Part shown: positions 55,775 to 64,000 of the stretch, piece by piece | Layout: each line of letters opens with the position of its first letter | Numbering within the stretch: the stretch's first letter is position 1 | DNA from: Zobellia russellii | GTDB lineage: Bacteria; Bacteroidota; Bacteroidia; Flavobacteriales; Flavobacteriaceae | Assembly (NCBI RefSeq): GCF_018728565.1 | Contig: NZ_JACSOI010000001.1 | Location: 310,001 to 374,000 of the forward strand | Length of the DNA: 64,000 nt | Reading direction: 5' to 3' | The notes under the pieces: model-generated | Told to the model about the DNA's origin: nothing | Databases searched by the model: none | The model's input: only the letters and a program-made list of their open reading frames with translations | Translations under genes and position numbers: made by a program

Positions 55775-55789
55775 GTTCTAAGGTTTGCG

Positions 55790-55797
55790 CAAAAATA
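55790..55797 (-). promoter_or_regulatory. -7 box of purD
   Basis: TATTTTTG on the minus strand, full consensus match, giving a leader of roughly 10 bases. Confidence 0.5.
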
Positions 55798-55919
55798 CGT
55801 TTTGAAGTGGAATTTAAGGTATGGAAAACATATTATTGCCAGAAAAAACAAAAGAACTTTTTAACTTATCTATTCCTCAAGCATATCACTAATATATATA
55901 CTAGTCCACTGAATAAACT

Positions 55920-57110
55920 CTACCCTTCTATTTGTCCATCTTTATTTCCTGTTTTCAGTCGGTCCTTTTTCTTTTTAGAAAGATTGGATTCTTCTACCTT
56001 GGATTTTATTCGGTCTACTTTTCTTTTTAAAAGTATTTTTTGCTTTAAAGTAGCAAAACTATAATTGTATTTGAAAAAGATGTACCCCAAGACTATGACT
56101 ACAGAAACCAGCATGATTACCATTCCTAAATTCTTTGCCGTACTCCCCAATACTATAAATAACATTACAAAAAGCAAGTTAAAGCAGCCGATAATAAAAC
56201 TGGCCTGTTTATGTGTAAGCCCCCAATAATCAATTAAAACGTGATGTGTATGATTACGATCTGGAGAAAAAGGCCCCTTTTTATTGGCTATTCTTATTGC
56301 AAAAACTCTAGCCGTATCAAAAAGAGGAACAATAAGAATACTAATAGCTATTAAAGGCGCATTTTCAAGGAGAAATGGTAATTCTGTATAAACTGTTGGT
56401 CGTAGGGCCAAGAATTTTAACGTTAGTATACTAATAATCAACCCCACAATAAGTGACCCCGTATCTCCCATGAAAATCTTTTTATCCGAAGACAAATTAA
56501 AACCTAAAAATGCCATAAGACTCGCATTCATAGTAATGCTTATTAAAGCAAAGAAATACTCACCTGTCATGTAAAATATTGTCGTATAAATTACCATAAT
56601 TACGATACCCACAACAGATGCCAAGCCGTCAATACCATCAATAAGGTTATAAGAATTAATAATCGTAATCATCATAAACCCGGCAATGATTAAATAGAGG
56701 TAATATGGTATTTCATTTATATTCAAAAAGCCGTTTAGAGAATGGATAGTGAAACTAGGGTTTATTAAAATAAAAAAGATAGCAAAAACCTGCGCTAAGA
56801 GTTTAGCACCTGGAGAGATAACAACTAAATCATCTTTTAACCCAATTATGAAGAGTACGGTAAGAGCAGGTATCATATACATTGCCTCATCAAACAAGTC
56901 CCTATCTCTTATAAAGAAAAGAGCAAATATTAGAGTACAATAAAAAGCTATTCCTCCTAAAGTTGGAGTTTTCATTTTATGAGAACTCCTTTGATTGGGA
57001 TCATCCATTAACCTTTTGAATTCGACAACTATGATAATTTTGGGGATTGTCAAATAGGTTAATAAAAAAGAACCTATAAATAATAGTATGGCTGTTTCTA
57101 GAAAATACAA
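55920..57110 (-). CDS. Undecaprenyl-phosphate sugar-1-phosphate transferase (WecA/TagO/MraY family)
   Basis: 396 residues, about 11 membrane helices. Family motifs: MDDPNQRSSHKMKTPTLGGIAF, the catalytic-loop sequence NLIDGIDGLASVVG, FMGDTGSLIVG and the DRNHTHHVL histidine motif. It starts a lipid-linked glycan by transferring a sugar phosphate (typically GlcNAc-1-P) to undecaprenyl phosphate. The tail is a basic, charged coil of about 40 residues. It is the last leftward gene of the polysaccharide cluster and probably its initiating enzyme. Confidence 0.93.
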   Translation of the reverse strand: MYFLETAILLFIGSFLLTYLTIPKIIIVVEFKRLMDDPNQRSSHKMKTPTLGGIAFYCTLIFALFFIRDRDLFDEAMYMIPALTVLFIIGLKDDLVVISPGAKLLAQVFAIFFILINPSFTIHSLNGFLNINEIPYYLYLIIAGFMMITIINSYNLIDGIDGLASVVGIVIMVIYTTIFYMTGEYFFALISITMNASLMAFLGFNLSSDKKIFMGDTGSLIVGLIISILTLKFLALRPTVYTELPFLLENAPLIAISILIVPLFDTARVFAIRIANKKGPFSPDRNHTHHVLIDYWGLTHKQASFIIGCFNLLFVMLFIVLGSTAKNLGMVIMLVSVVIVLGYIFFKYNYSFATLKQKILLKRKVDRIKSKVEESNLSKKKKDRLKTGNKDGQIEG

Positions 57111-57194
57111 AGTATGATATATTTAACTAGCGCTAAAGGTAATTAAAAATATACGTACTAATACCCAACATATAACTCTTAAAGATTCAAAAAA

Positions 57195-58250
57195 CTAATT
57201 GTTTATATTGCTTAAAACATTCAACAATTCTACACTAACAAAATCCTTTTCATATTTCATTGATGTTTCAATACAATTTTGTTTCATTGCAGTTCTTTCA
57301 GAAGGCAACAACGAATTAAATTCTATCAATCTACTTGCTAAATGTTTGCTATTACCCCTTTCAAAAAGAAAACCATTATAACCATCAACCATATATTCAA
57401 GAGGCCCCTCAACAGCAGTTGCCAAAACCGGCACGGAACACATCATTGCTTCTAGACCAACCAGACCAAGACTTTCCCTGTAAGTAGGAAACACAAAAAC
57501 ATCAAAAGAATTATACATTTTCACCAATTCTGATTGATTCATTCCTTTAATGAGTCTAACATTTAACTTAGCTCGATTAATCTCATCTCTAATTTTTTGC
57601 ATATCTGGTCCATCACCAATCATTATTGCTTCGTAATCCAAAAAAACGCCATCATTTTCAATGATATTAAGTGCCTCAAGAAAAACAGACCACCCCTTTA
57701 ATGCAACAAAGTTAGAAACGAAACCAATAGTAAACTTCTCTGTTTCTTTTTTTAACGGGTAAAAAACCTTTGAGTCAATACCTCCTGAAGGATAAATGAA
57801 GATTTTTTTTTCTTCAACACCAAACATTACTTTAATCTTATTTTGATACGATTTAGATGGGACAACTATTTGTTGACATTTCTGAACAATCGGTCCCAAT
57901 ACTGAAATTAGATGTTTTTTTAGAAATGAGTCAGGTACGGCATCACTGCCATGAAAATTAATTATTAATGGAATCTTCCTCCAAAGAAAAGGATAGAGAA
58001 ACAGCGATACATACGTAGGAAAATGGACGTACACAATATCCTTTTTATTTACGACAAAGTACAATTTGATTATCTTAAGGAAAAGGATACTATATCCAAA
58101 TATTTTACTCGTAAAAGACTTTTTTTTTGTTAGTACAATCCGTTTAACATTATACCGTTTTTGAACAGCTTCCTCGAATCTTTTTACAAAAATACCATAT
58201 CGTAAACCTTCCTGAGAAGGGTACATATTAGAGATTAGATAAAGACTCAT
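57195..58250 (-). CDS. Glycosyltransferase family 4
   Basis: 351 residues, GT-B fold. N-terminal LISNMYPSQEGLRYGIFVKRF, FTIGFVSNFVALKGW and the C-terminal donor-binding FVFPTYRESLGLVGLEAMMCSVPVLAT are typical GT4. It adds a sugar from a nucleotide donor to the growing lipid-linked oligosaccharide. AT-rich like its neighbours. It starts 24 bases after the O-antigen ligase-like gene ends. Confidence 0.92.
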   Translation of the reverse strand: MSLYLISNMYPSQEGLRYGIFVKRFEEAVQKRYNVKRIVLTKKKSFTSKIFGYSILFLKIIKLYFVVNKKDIVYVHFPTYVSLFLYPFLWRKIPLIINFHGSDAVPDSFLKKHLISVLGPIVQKCQQIVVPSKSYQNKIKVMFGVEEKKIFIYPSGGIDSKVFYPLKKETEKFTIGFVSNFVALKGWSVFLEALNIIENDGVFLDYEAIMIGDGPDMQKIRDEINRAKLNVRLIKGMNQSELVKMYNSFDVFVFPTYRESLGLVGLEAMMCSVPVLATAVEGPLEYMVDGYNGFLFERGNSKHLASRLIEFNSLLPSERTAMKQNCIETSMKYEKDFVSVELLNVLSNINN

Positions 58251-58274
58251 AGATATTTAGTTCTAACAAAAAAA

Positions 58275-59582
58275 TTAAACCTTTTCCTTCTTTAAAATTT
58301 GATAAGAAAAAATCGTAAAAAAAACCGCGCTGAAAGTAATTCCAAAGTTACGGTCAAAATAATTCTCAACAAGACAAATAGATGCCACTAGAGTTACGAG
58401 AAATAGATAATGTTTATCCTTTACGGACCAAGCAAGATAAAAATTACTACAAAAAAAGAATATAAGAAACACTAAACCTACTACTCCATAACGGACTGTA
58501 AATCCCAAATATTGATTATGGCTATTGTAATTTTGCTTAGCCGCAATTCCCAGGCCATCCTCTATAAACTGCTGCTTTAATTTAATCTTTTCTCCAGTTG
58601 TACCATACCCCAACAATGGTTTTTTCTTAATTAGTTTAACTGCCGAAATATATCTTGCCATTCGAGGATTGGAAGAAGAATGAGAATTAAACTTCACTTT
58701 CGTATCTGAAGAAAGTTCAAAGTCATAAATATTCTTAATTCGTGAACCAATATAACTTTTAGAAATAACCTGAACTATTATCGTAAAACCAATTAAAAAT
58801 ATAATGGAAATATAAAAAAGTTTTAAGTATCTCCTTTCTACAATTATGTTTTTAATCATTTTCACAAAATAGTAAAACACAACTAAAAAAAGCATTGCAA
58901 AAATTATACGTGAGTTTAAGAAAAGAAAACCTAAGCCAAACGTAGCTATTATAAAATACTTAAAATATTTTCTTTGTACAACGTCCCCAACTAAAACGAT
59001 TGCCATCAAATAGTACACACCTAGATAAGTAGGGTGTTGATTTAAGGGCTCTGTAAACTTAAGATAGGTATGATAATAGTCAAATAAATCAGTGCCGATA
59101 TGAAAGAGTTTCTGATTATAGAAATAATGATAGAGGTTTAATGTAATCAATATTAATATGGAAATCAAAGACCCTGCAATTAAACCTTTCGACAGAGATT
59201 TTTTTAAATACTCAATATTTTCTTGAGTTGTAAAAAGTAATATTACTGGAGCTAAAAAAAAGGATAAGCTTCTCTCAACATATGATAATCCAAGAGTAGG
59301 ATTTTCAGAATAAACTAAACCTACTAGATGTAAGAAAAAAAAGGTGAAAGGTGTGAAAAAAAGAATCTTACATTTACTAATTTTAAAATAAGATTTTTCA
59401 TTCCGTTTTAGATCAAATACATTAACTAGAACAATAACAAAAGAAATAATTAGAAAAAGATTGCTTACACCAGTATGCAGTGGGAGGAAAAAAGCAAATA
59501 AAAAGAACCCCGTGCCGCTAAGGTTTTTAATTGAAGAAAAATTATCCGTCACCAATTCTTTATAATATATTTTACCGCCCAT
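58275..59582 (-). CDS. O-antigen ligase/polymerase family protein (Wzy/WaaL type)
   Basis: 435 residues, about 12 membrane helices with a large periplasmic loop containing PLLGYGTTGEKIK and the NSHNQYLGFTVRYGVVGL motif of the Wzy_C domain. It would polymerise repeat units or ligate them to lipid A core. It has a good promoter (59593-59623) with an almost absent leader. Confidence 0.88.
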   Translation of the reverse strand: MGGKIYYKELVTDNFSSIKNLSGTGFFLFAFFLPLHTGVSNLFLIISFVIVLVNVFDLKRNEKSYFKISKCKILFFTPFTFFFLHLVGLVYSENPTLGLSYVERSLSFFLAPVILLFTTQENIEYLKKSLSKGLIAGSLISILILITLNLYHYFYNQKLFHIGTDLFDYYHTYLKFTEPLNQHPTYLGVYYLMAIVLVGDVVQRKYFKYFIIATFGLGFLFLNSRIIFAMLFLVVFYYFVKMIKNIIVERRYLKLFYISIIFLIGFTIIVQVISKSYIGSRIKNIYDFELSSDTKVKFNSHSSSNPRMARYISAVKLIKKKPLLGYGTTGEKIKLKQQFIEDGLGIAAKQNYNSHNQYLGFTVRYGVVGLVFLIFFFCSNFYLAWSVKDKHYLFLVTLVASICLVENYFDRNFGITFSAVFFTIFSYQILKKEKV

Positions 59583-59592
59583 CCTTAAGAGA

Positions 59593-59623
59593 CAAAAGTA
59601 CCTCCTTCAAAATCCTAATACAA
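59593..59623 (-). promoter_or_regulatory. Promoter of the O-antigen ligase-like gene
   Basis: On the minus strand TTG (59621-59623), 20-base spacer, TACTTTTG (59593-59600). The ATG lies 10 bases after the -7 box, so the leader is only a few bases. Confidence 0.6.
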
Positions 59624-59681
59624 CAGCAAGAAGTTACATTAATAATACTACTTTTATCGCACATACAATTTACTCTGTTTG

Positions 59682-60947
59682 ATGCTCAAATTAGTCACGA
59701 TAGATACTTTCATAATTATTCTTATGTTCGCACTCTTACCTGTTGATATGATCAACGGTATATTGCTAATGAATGGAATTAACTTACCAATATCTTTTGG
59801 GCAATTCTACAAACTAGTAATAACACTTTGTTTGTTAATTCGTTTTTTATTTACTGTAAGGTTATTAATTTCTACGCTAATTATAACATTATTACTCTTA
59901 ATTCCCAGTATATATCAAATTCTACACGACTCTGAAGGTAGCTCAGTTTTCTTGGATTTGATTAAAGTTACAAAATATATTACGCCATTTATTTGCTTTT
60001 TATTCTTCGTAAATGCTTTTAAACATTCAAGAGATAAAATTTACCCCCTATCCTTATCCTTAGTAAAAGTGTCGTACTTAATACTAGTTTTAAACATTTT
60101 TGTTAAATATTTAGGTCTAGGGTATCCAGCTTACAAAAATGGCGGCATGGGCAGTAAAGGGTTCTTCTATGCCGGTAATGAAATATCCGCTCTTTTAATT
60201 ATTCTTTGTTCTATAATCGCATTTCAGCTGTGGAATAAAGAATTGAAAAAACAATATTTTTTGTTTTTGGTCCTAAATCTTTTAGCTGGTCTTACAATTA
60301 GTTCTAAAACAGCCATATTTGGTATATTGCTAGTATTTTTTAGTATCCCATTTCAAGGAAAATCCTTAAAACTAAAAAAATTCATTCCCTTGCTAGCAGG
60401 TGCAATATGCTTATTACCATTAGCTCTTCTATTTTCATGGCAATTCATAAAAAACTCTTCAATCATTGTACGAATAGAGTTTTTTTATCAAAAGCTTGAT
60501 TTCTGGACATTTATACTCTCCAGTAGGAATGTATTTTTAGAGAATTCTTATAATATCTTTATAAATGATTATAATTTTATAGAAAAAATTATTGGGGTAG
60601 GGCATACCAAATTTGAGTTTTTAAACAATTCTAAGGTTGTTGAAATGGACATAATGGATATTTTCTTTGCCTATGGAATATTGGGTTTATCTGTTTTTAC
60701 TACAATGTTAATTTTTGTTCTTACACAGGCTAATAAGTTTTTGAAATCTAATGACTACCCATATGCCAATTTGGTACGCATCATGGTAATCATCTTGATA
60801 ATTATATCAACCATGGCTGGTCATGTTTTTGGTTCTGGAATGTCTGCCGTATTTATTGGTATTTTGTTTGCCCTAATGTATGTTAAAAAACATCTAAAAA
60901 ACACTAGTTCATTAAACCTTCATAGCAGCGTCAATAAACGACAGTGA
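59682..60947 (+). CDS. Second O-antigen polymerase-like membrane protein, opposite strand
   Basis: 421 residues from ATG (a TTG directly before it is less likely), about 11 membrane helices and the O-antigen polymerase layout: a periplasmic loop with NDYNFIEKIIGVGHTKFE and a final FAYGILGLSVFTTMLIF segment. No Wzy_C NSHNxxL motif as in its neighbour, so it is the more divergent of the two. It is the only plus-strand gene in the cluster and its 3' end overlaps the pyruvyl transferase gene by 36 bases in opposite orientation. One sampled line here has a clearly lower G+C than recA. Confidence 0.8.
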   Translation: MLKLVTIDTFIIILMFALLPVDMINGILLMNGINLPISFGQFYKLVITLCLLIRFLFTVRLLISTLIITLLLLIPSIYQILHDSEGSSVFLDLIKVTKYITPFICFLFFVNAFKHSRDKIYPLSLSLVKVSYLILVLNIFVKYLGLGYPAYKNGGMGSKGFFYAGNEISALLIILCSIIAFQLWNKELKKQYFLFLVLNLLAGLTISSKTAIFGILLVFFSIPFQGKSLKLKKFIPLLAGAICLLPLALLFSWQFIKNSSIIVRIEFFYQKLDFWTFILSSRNVFLENSYNIFINDYNFIEKIIGVGHTKFEFLNNSKVVEMDIMDIFFAYGILGLSVFTTMLIFVLTQANKFLKSNDYPYANLVRIMVIILIIISTMAGHVFGSGMSAVFIGILFALMYVKKHLKNTSSLNLHSSVNKRQ

Positions 60948-62012
60948 TTCATTTCTAATCTTTTCTAGTTTTGGAGTTACTTCACTATAATCAACCTCCA
61001 AATCAAGTCGATCAAAATCTTCTTCTTTGTACATTATTCTGTTCTCTATACCCAATAGTTTTAATAAGCTTTCTTGACGATTAGCACCTTTATTAGCAGA
61101 AATACAAGCAAAAGGTTTTTCAAAATTTACAGAAAAACATGAGCCATGAAATGAATCGGTAATTATGAAGCTTGCATTCGCAAAAAGTTGGATAAATTCA
61201 TTTGGACCTGCGTCTCTCACGTGTTTATCAATTTTTCCTATTGGAAAAAACATTCTATCGATTGCAACTATTTTCATACCCATTTTTTGAGAGAAGTAAC
61301 CAATAGCTTTTTTTATCAGGTCTGTTCTTGGTACAGAATAGACCAGAATATATTCTTCATTATTCTGTTGAACATTAAAAAGAGAATACCACTCTTTTTG
61401 GGGGAGAATAAGAGTTGGATCAACTACGTGAAAAATCTCTCTGCTTGGTAATATCTCTTGCAATTTTTCCTTACCATCACTTTCTCTTACAGAAACCATC
61501 GCAAAGCTATCCAATAGGGATTTAACTTGCTTTTTTTCTTCTTCTGTATAATGGTGGTGTCCAATGCTAGAGGCATATGAAAATTTCTTGGCTTCGACAG
61601 GTGCAAAGGATAAAAAGAAAATAGGGTCTATCTTGTCAATTGGACTAACCACAACCGGATTCCAAATCTGATCGCTACCACATACGTAAATATCATATTC
61701 ATTTACCTTTCCTTCTAAAAGATCTTTAGCACTCATAGTTGGGGTCAAACTCAAATTAGAGCTATTAAAATGCTTAAACCTTGACAAAAGCCGTGTTCTC
61801 CATGGCAAATTGAGTAAGTCATGTACTAGCATCTTAAATCCATGAACGGAAACCTCAAACCTAATTTTGTCCATATTTTTATTCAAGTATTCATTTTGAT
61901 AGTCTATTACATTGACCTCACCATATTTAGAAAGTGCTATTTTAGTAGCGTACGCTTGCAGTATGGCCCCATAATTTGTGACATTATGTATCGTAATTAA
62001 AGCTATTTTCAT
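60912..62012 (-). CDS. Polysaccharide pyruvyl transferase family protein
   Basis: 366 residues. N-terminal IALITIHNVTNYGAILQAYAT, central YDIYVCGSDQIWNP and C-terminal FIITDSFHGSCFSVNFEKPF are the family hallmarks. It would place a pyruvate ketal on a sugar from phosphoenolpyruvate, giving an acidic glycan. Coupled to the nitroreductase gene by a 4-base overlap. Confidence 0.9.
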   Translation of the reverse strand: MKIALITIHNVTNYGAILQAYATKIALSKYGEVNVIDYQNEYLNKNMDKIRFEVSVHGFKMLVHDLLNLPWRTRLLSRFKHFNSSNLSLTPTMSAKDLLEGKVNEYDIYVCGSDQIWNPVVVSPIDKIDPIFFLSFAPVEAKKFSYASSIGHHHYTEEEKKQVKSLLDSFAMVSVRESDGKEKLQEILPSREIFHVVDPTLILPQKEWYSLFNVQQNNEEYILVYSVPRTDLIKKAIGYFSQKMGMKIVAIDRMFFPIGKIDKHVRDAGPNEFIQLFANASFIITDSFHGSCFSVNFEKPFACISANKGANRQESLLKLLGIENRIMYKEEDFDRLDLEVDYSEVTPKLEKIRNESLSFIDAAMKV

Positions 62013-63004
62013 TTCTTCTCTAGATTAGTTAGAACTTCGATTATAGGTCTTCTTGTTGAGCTACACACTTTATTGTCATCATCGGGATAACCAAAACCAA
62101 TCATCATCATAATTGTATGATTATTTTTAATTTTCAGTGCTTTTCTAATCGCCTTATCTGCCTTAGGAGTTTGACTCCAATTAAGGGGACAACAGGCAAT
62201 TCCAAGAGAGTGGAGAGCGTACATTATTGACATTGAAAACAAACCCCCATCAATCCAGTGTTGATAATGTTCTGAACCCGCAAAAAAAGCCTTTAAATCA
62301 ATCCCAATGATAAATAAATTTGGAATTTTCTTTCCAAAAGGTCTATTCCCATTTTGATAACTAAGCGCAATATCCATTATTTCTCTGTCCTTAGTATGAT
62401 ATACATGCCACTCCTGCCGGTTACAAACAGATGGTGTTTTCATGGCCATTTTTACAACTCTACGTACAGTATCCTCATCTACAAAACCATTCTCCTTATA
62501 TTCACGCAAAGAATATCTGCTTAAGAAAAATGCTTCTGGATTTTCTAATTTACCCATAGTGATATCTTCATAAGACCTCTCTATAGCACCATGGTCTTCG
62601 ACAGAAACTAGATCTAACTGTTCTATAAAGCCCAGCATTTCAGTAGCGCGCTTCTTTTCAATATTTCCTGGCAAAACCAAAAACTTATGTAAGACCTGAC
62701 TAGCAGCTATGTCATGATATCCAAAATCACCGGTCTCATTAGCCATTTTCAACCTTAGGAAAACACGCTCTGCATTGCTCCAACCAGACGTTGGATTACG
62801 TTTCTTATAGCTCAAACTCTTCTCCAGCCCATGATAAGCCATCGCCAAATTATAATTTCTAGTTTCGGTCTCTTTTAAATCTTCCTTCCAACCGCCGTAT
62901 AACACAAACCTGCGATAGTCATACAAAAACCCTCGAAGCCCTTCAACAATCCGGTAAAGACCTCTTACTTTTGATCTTATAAATTTTCTCCAAATACTTT
63001 TCAT
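62009..63004 (-). CDS. Nitroreductase family protein with an N-terminal extension
   Basis: 331 residues. The FMN-dependent nitroreductase domain covers about 155-331 (FFLSRYSLREYKENGFVDEDTV, KTPSVCNRQEWHVY, GGLFSMSIMYALHSLGIACCPLNWS). The first 150 residues are a separate helical region. Start and stop overlap both neighbours by 4 bases, so it is translated with the flippase and pyruvyl transferase. A redox step in glycan decoration is possible; the substrate is unknown. Confidence 0.85.
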   Translation of the reverse strand: MKSIWRKFIRSKVRGLYRIVEGLRGFLYDYRRFVLYGGWKEDLKETETRNYNLAMAYHGLEKSLSYKKRNPTSGWSNAERVFLRLKMANETGDFGYHDIAASQVLHKFLVLPGNIEKKRATEMLGFIEQLDLVSVEDHGAIERSYEDITMGKLENPEAFFLSRYSLREYKENGFVDEDTVRRVVKMAMKTPSVCNRQEWHVYHTKDREIMDIALSYQNGNRPFGKKIPNLFIIGIDLKAFFAGSEHYQHWIDGGLFSMSIMYALHSLGIACCPLNWSQTPKADKAIRKALKIKNNHTIMMMIGFGYPDDDNKVCSSTRRPIIEVLTNLEKK

Positions 63005-64000
63005 CTTTCTACAATATTCCTAGTAAACACTTTCTTATTTGCACCCCAAAGATAGAGTAATAACAGAACAATATTACTCCCCACTGTAGCTCCGGCAGCC
63101 CCTTGCGCTCCATACTTAGGAATCAACAGTAAATTACAAGCTATATTAAGAATCGCAACTAGGCCCATTAAAACAACCTTTAATTTCATATGTTCACTTG
63201 TGACCAAAGTTGCCCCCACACTATATGCTAAAAAAGAGATAGGTACAGAAGTCGCTAAAATATTTACAAGACCCACAGAAGGGTTATAATCTTTTCCAAA
63301 AACCAAAGGAACAATTGTGCTTGATCCCAATAAGATAAATATCATGGCAGCCAGCCCTACTACGAGCATTACTTTATTACTTTGCTTATATATTGAATAA
63401 AATTTATTCATATCTTGATTGGCCCATCTGTGGTATTTGGGTAATAAGAATTTACCGAACAAGATTGCTGGAATCACAAGAATAGCTGTCAAAATAACAT
63501 AACCAACATTATAAAATCCAGCCTGTTCGTCTCCTGAAATATATTTTACCATGATTATGTCACTCTGAACATATACAAACGCAAATAAGTTAGCCAGACC
63601 AAAAGGCCAAGACTCTTTAAAAACATCCTTTATACTAACGCCTTCAACCGCAATATTATTCTTTTTCCCGTGACCTTTCAGTTTAAAATTTGCATTCAAC
63701 ATATTGTAAAAATGAGGAATAGAAATAGCTAAAGATAAAAGCCCTACAGAAGCGTAAATAAGTGCTATCTTAAAAACATCAAGCTCAATGTTCAATAAAT
63801 AAATGCTTATTAGTATTATTAACAAGCGGAGAAGGTTCGGAGATAGTTTCCAAATAGAAAGATAGTCATAAGACTCTTCTAACTGTAATTTAGAAGTCAC
63901 GAGTTCAACAGCTATAAAACCATAAACATAAAAGGCCAAAATCATCAAAATCTTTGAGGAAACTGCATCTTGAAATGACATTCTTGCCAATATTGTTAAG
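63001..64000 (-). CDS. Polysaccharide flippase (Wzx, MOP superfamily), 5' end outside the window
   Basis: C-terminal 330 or so residues of a multi-helix flippase. The frame is open to the window edge, and known Wzx proteins are about 100 or more residues longer, so the start lies outside. Features include FKESWPFGLANLFAFVYVQSDIIMVKYISGDEQAGFYNVGY and the C-terminal paired helices. It exports the lipid-linked repeat unit made by this cluster. A TTG at 63990 is not a credible start. Confidence 0.88.
   Translation of the reverse strand, partial: LTILARMSFQDAVSSKILMILAFYVYGFIAVELVTSKLQLEESYDYLSIWKLSPNLLRLLIILISIYLLNIELDVFKIALIYASVGLLSLAISIPHFYNMLNANFKLKGHGKKNNIAVEGVSIKDVFKESWPFGLANLFAFVYVQSDIIMVKYISGDEQAGFYNVGYVILTAILVIPAILFGKFLLPKYHRWANQDMNKFYSIYKQSNKVMLVVGLAAMIFILLGSSTIVPLVFGKDYNPSVGLVNILATSVPISFLAYSVGATLVTSEHMKLKVVLMGLVAILNIACNLLLIPKYGAQGAAGATVGSNIVLLLLYLWGANKKVFTRNIVER

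Overview
The window comes from a member of the Bacteroidota, most likely a (probably marine) Flavobacteriaceae bacterium. The reasons are: gliding/type IX secretion genes (GldH, SprE/PorW), a SusC/SusD pair, flavobacterial families of unknown function (DUF4292, DUF4254, DUF5687, DUF6427, DUF6341), many lipoproteins, an ATP synthase operon without the beta and epsilon genes, and repeated TAnnTTTG -7 promoter boxes just before start codons, with almost no Shine-Dalgarno sequences. The species cannot be named from this alone. I saw no tRNA, rRNA, CRISPR array, insertion sequence or phage gene.

Layout. 1-2.4 kb: 3' end of a methionine aminotransferase and the ketoacid CoA-transferase pair scoB/scoA. 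2.5-6.6 kb: ricT-gldH-PBP1A, a compact unit for RNA maturation, gliding and cell wall. 6.7-10.5 kb: an MFS transporter, trhO and recA, with an unusually structured recA upstream region. 10.6-13.4 kb: lipoprotein, ECF sigma factor with a hydrophobic tail, and a predicted trans-envelope protein with an N-terminal membrane helix and a C-terminal outer-membrane barrel. 13.4-20.1 kb: LysR regulator/YeiH exporter, acyltransferase, trpS, dprA, an HU-CCDC81/SPOR membrane protein and a thioesterase. 20.1-26.5 kb: leftward run of flippase, dut, TPR protein, DUF4292 lipoprotein, EnvC-like protein and aldo/keto reductase. 26.6-35.5 kb: one long leftward unit sprE, bactofilin, atpZ, a small membrane protein and atpBEFHAG, with an internal promoter in front of atpB. 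35.9-39.5 kb: an ABC transporter pair and a PaaE-like flavin/[2Fe-2S] reductase.

39.5-51.4 kb is the main accessory locus. A SusC/SusD outer-membrane importer is followed without clear breaks by a YnjB-like binding lipoprotein, two permeases, an ATPase, an atypical nucleoside hydrolase and a patatin. Upstream lie a DUF2064 protein and a TetR regulator with a dyad before its gene. It reads as a complete outer-membrane-to-cytoplasm uptake and cleavage pathway for an unidentified, perhaps nucleoside-like, compound. 51.4-55.8 kb: a GT9 glycosyltransferase, DUF4254, DUF6427, DUF6341 and purD. 55.9-64 kb: a visibly AT-rich surface polysaccharide cluster (WecA-like initiator, glycosyltransferase, two O-antigen polymerase/ligase-like proteins, pyruvyl transferase, nitroreductase and a flippase cut by the window edge).

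Start codons were moved downstream of the longest reading frame where a signal peptide, a promoter box or the family N-terminus indicated it. All functional statements are from sequence reading alone.
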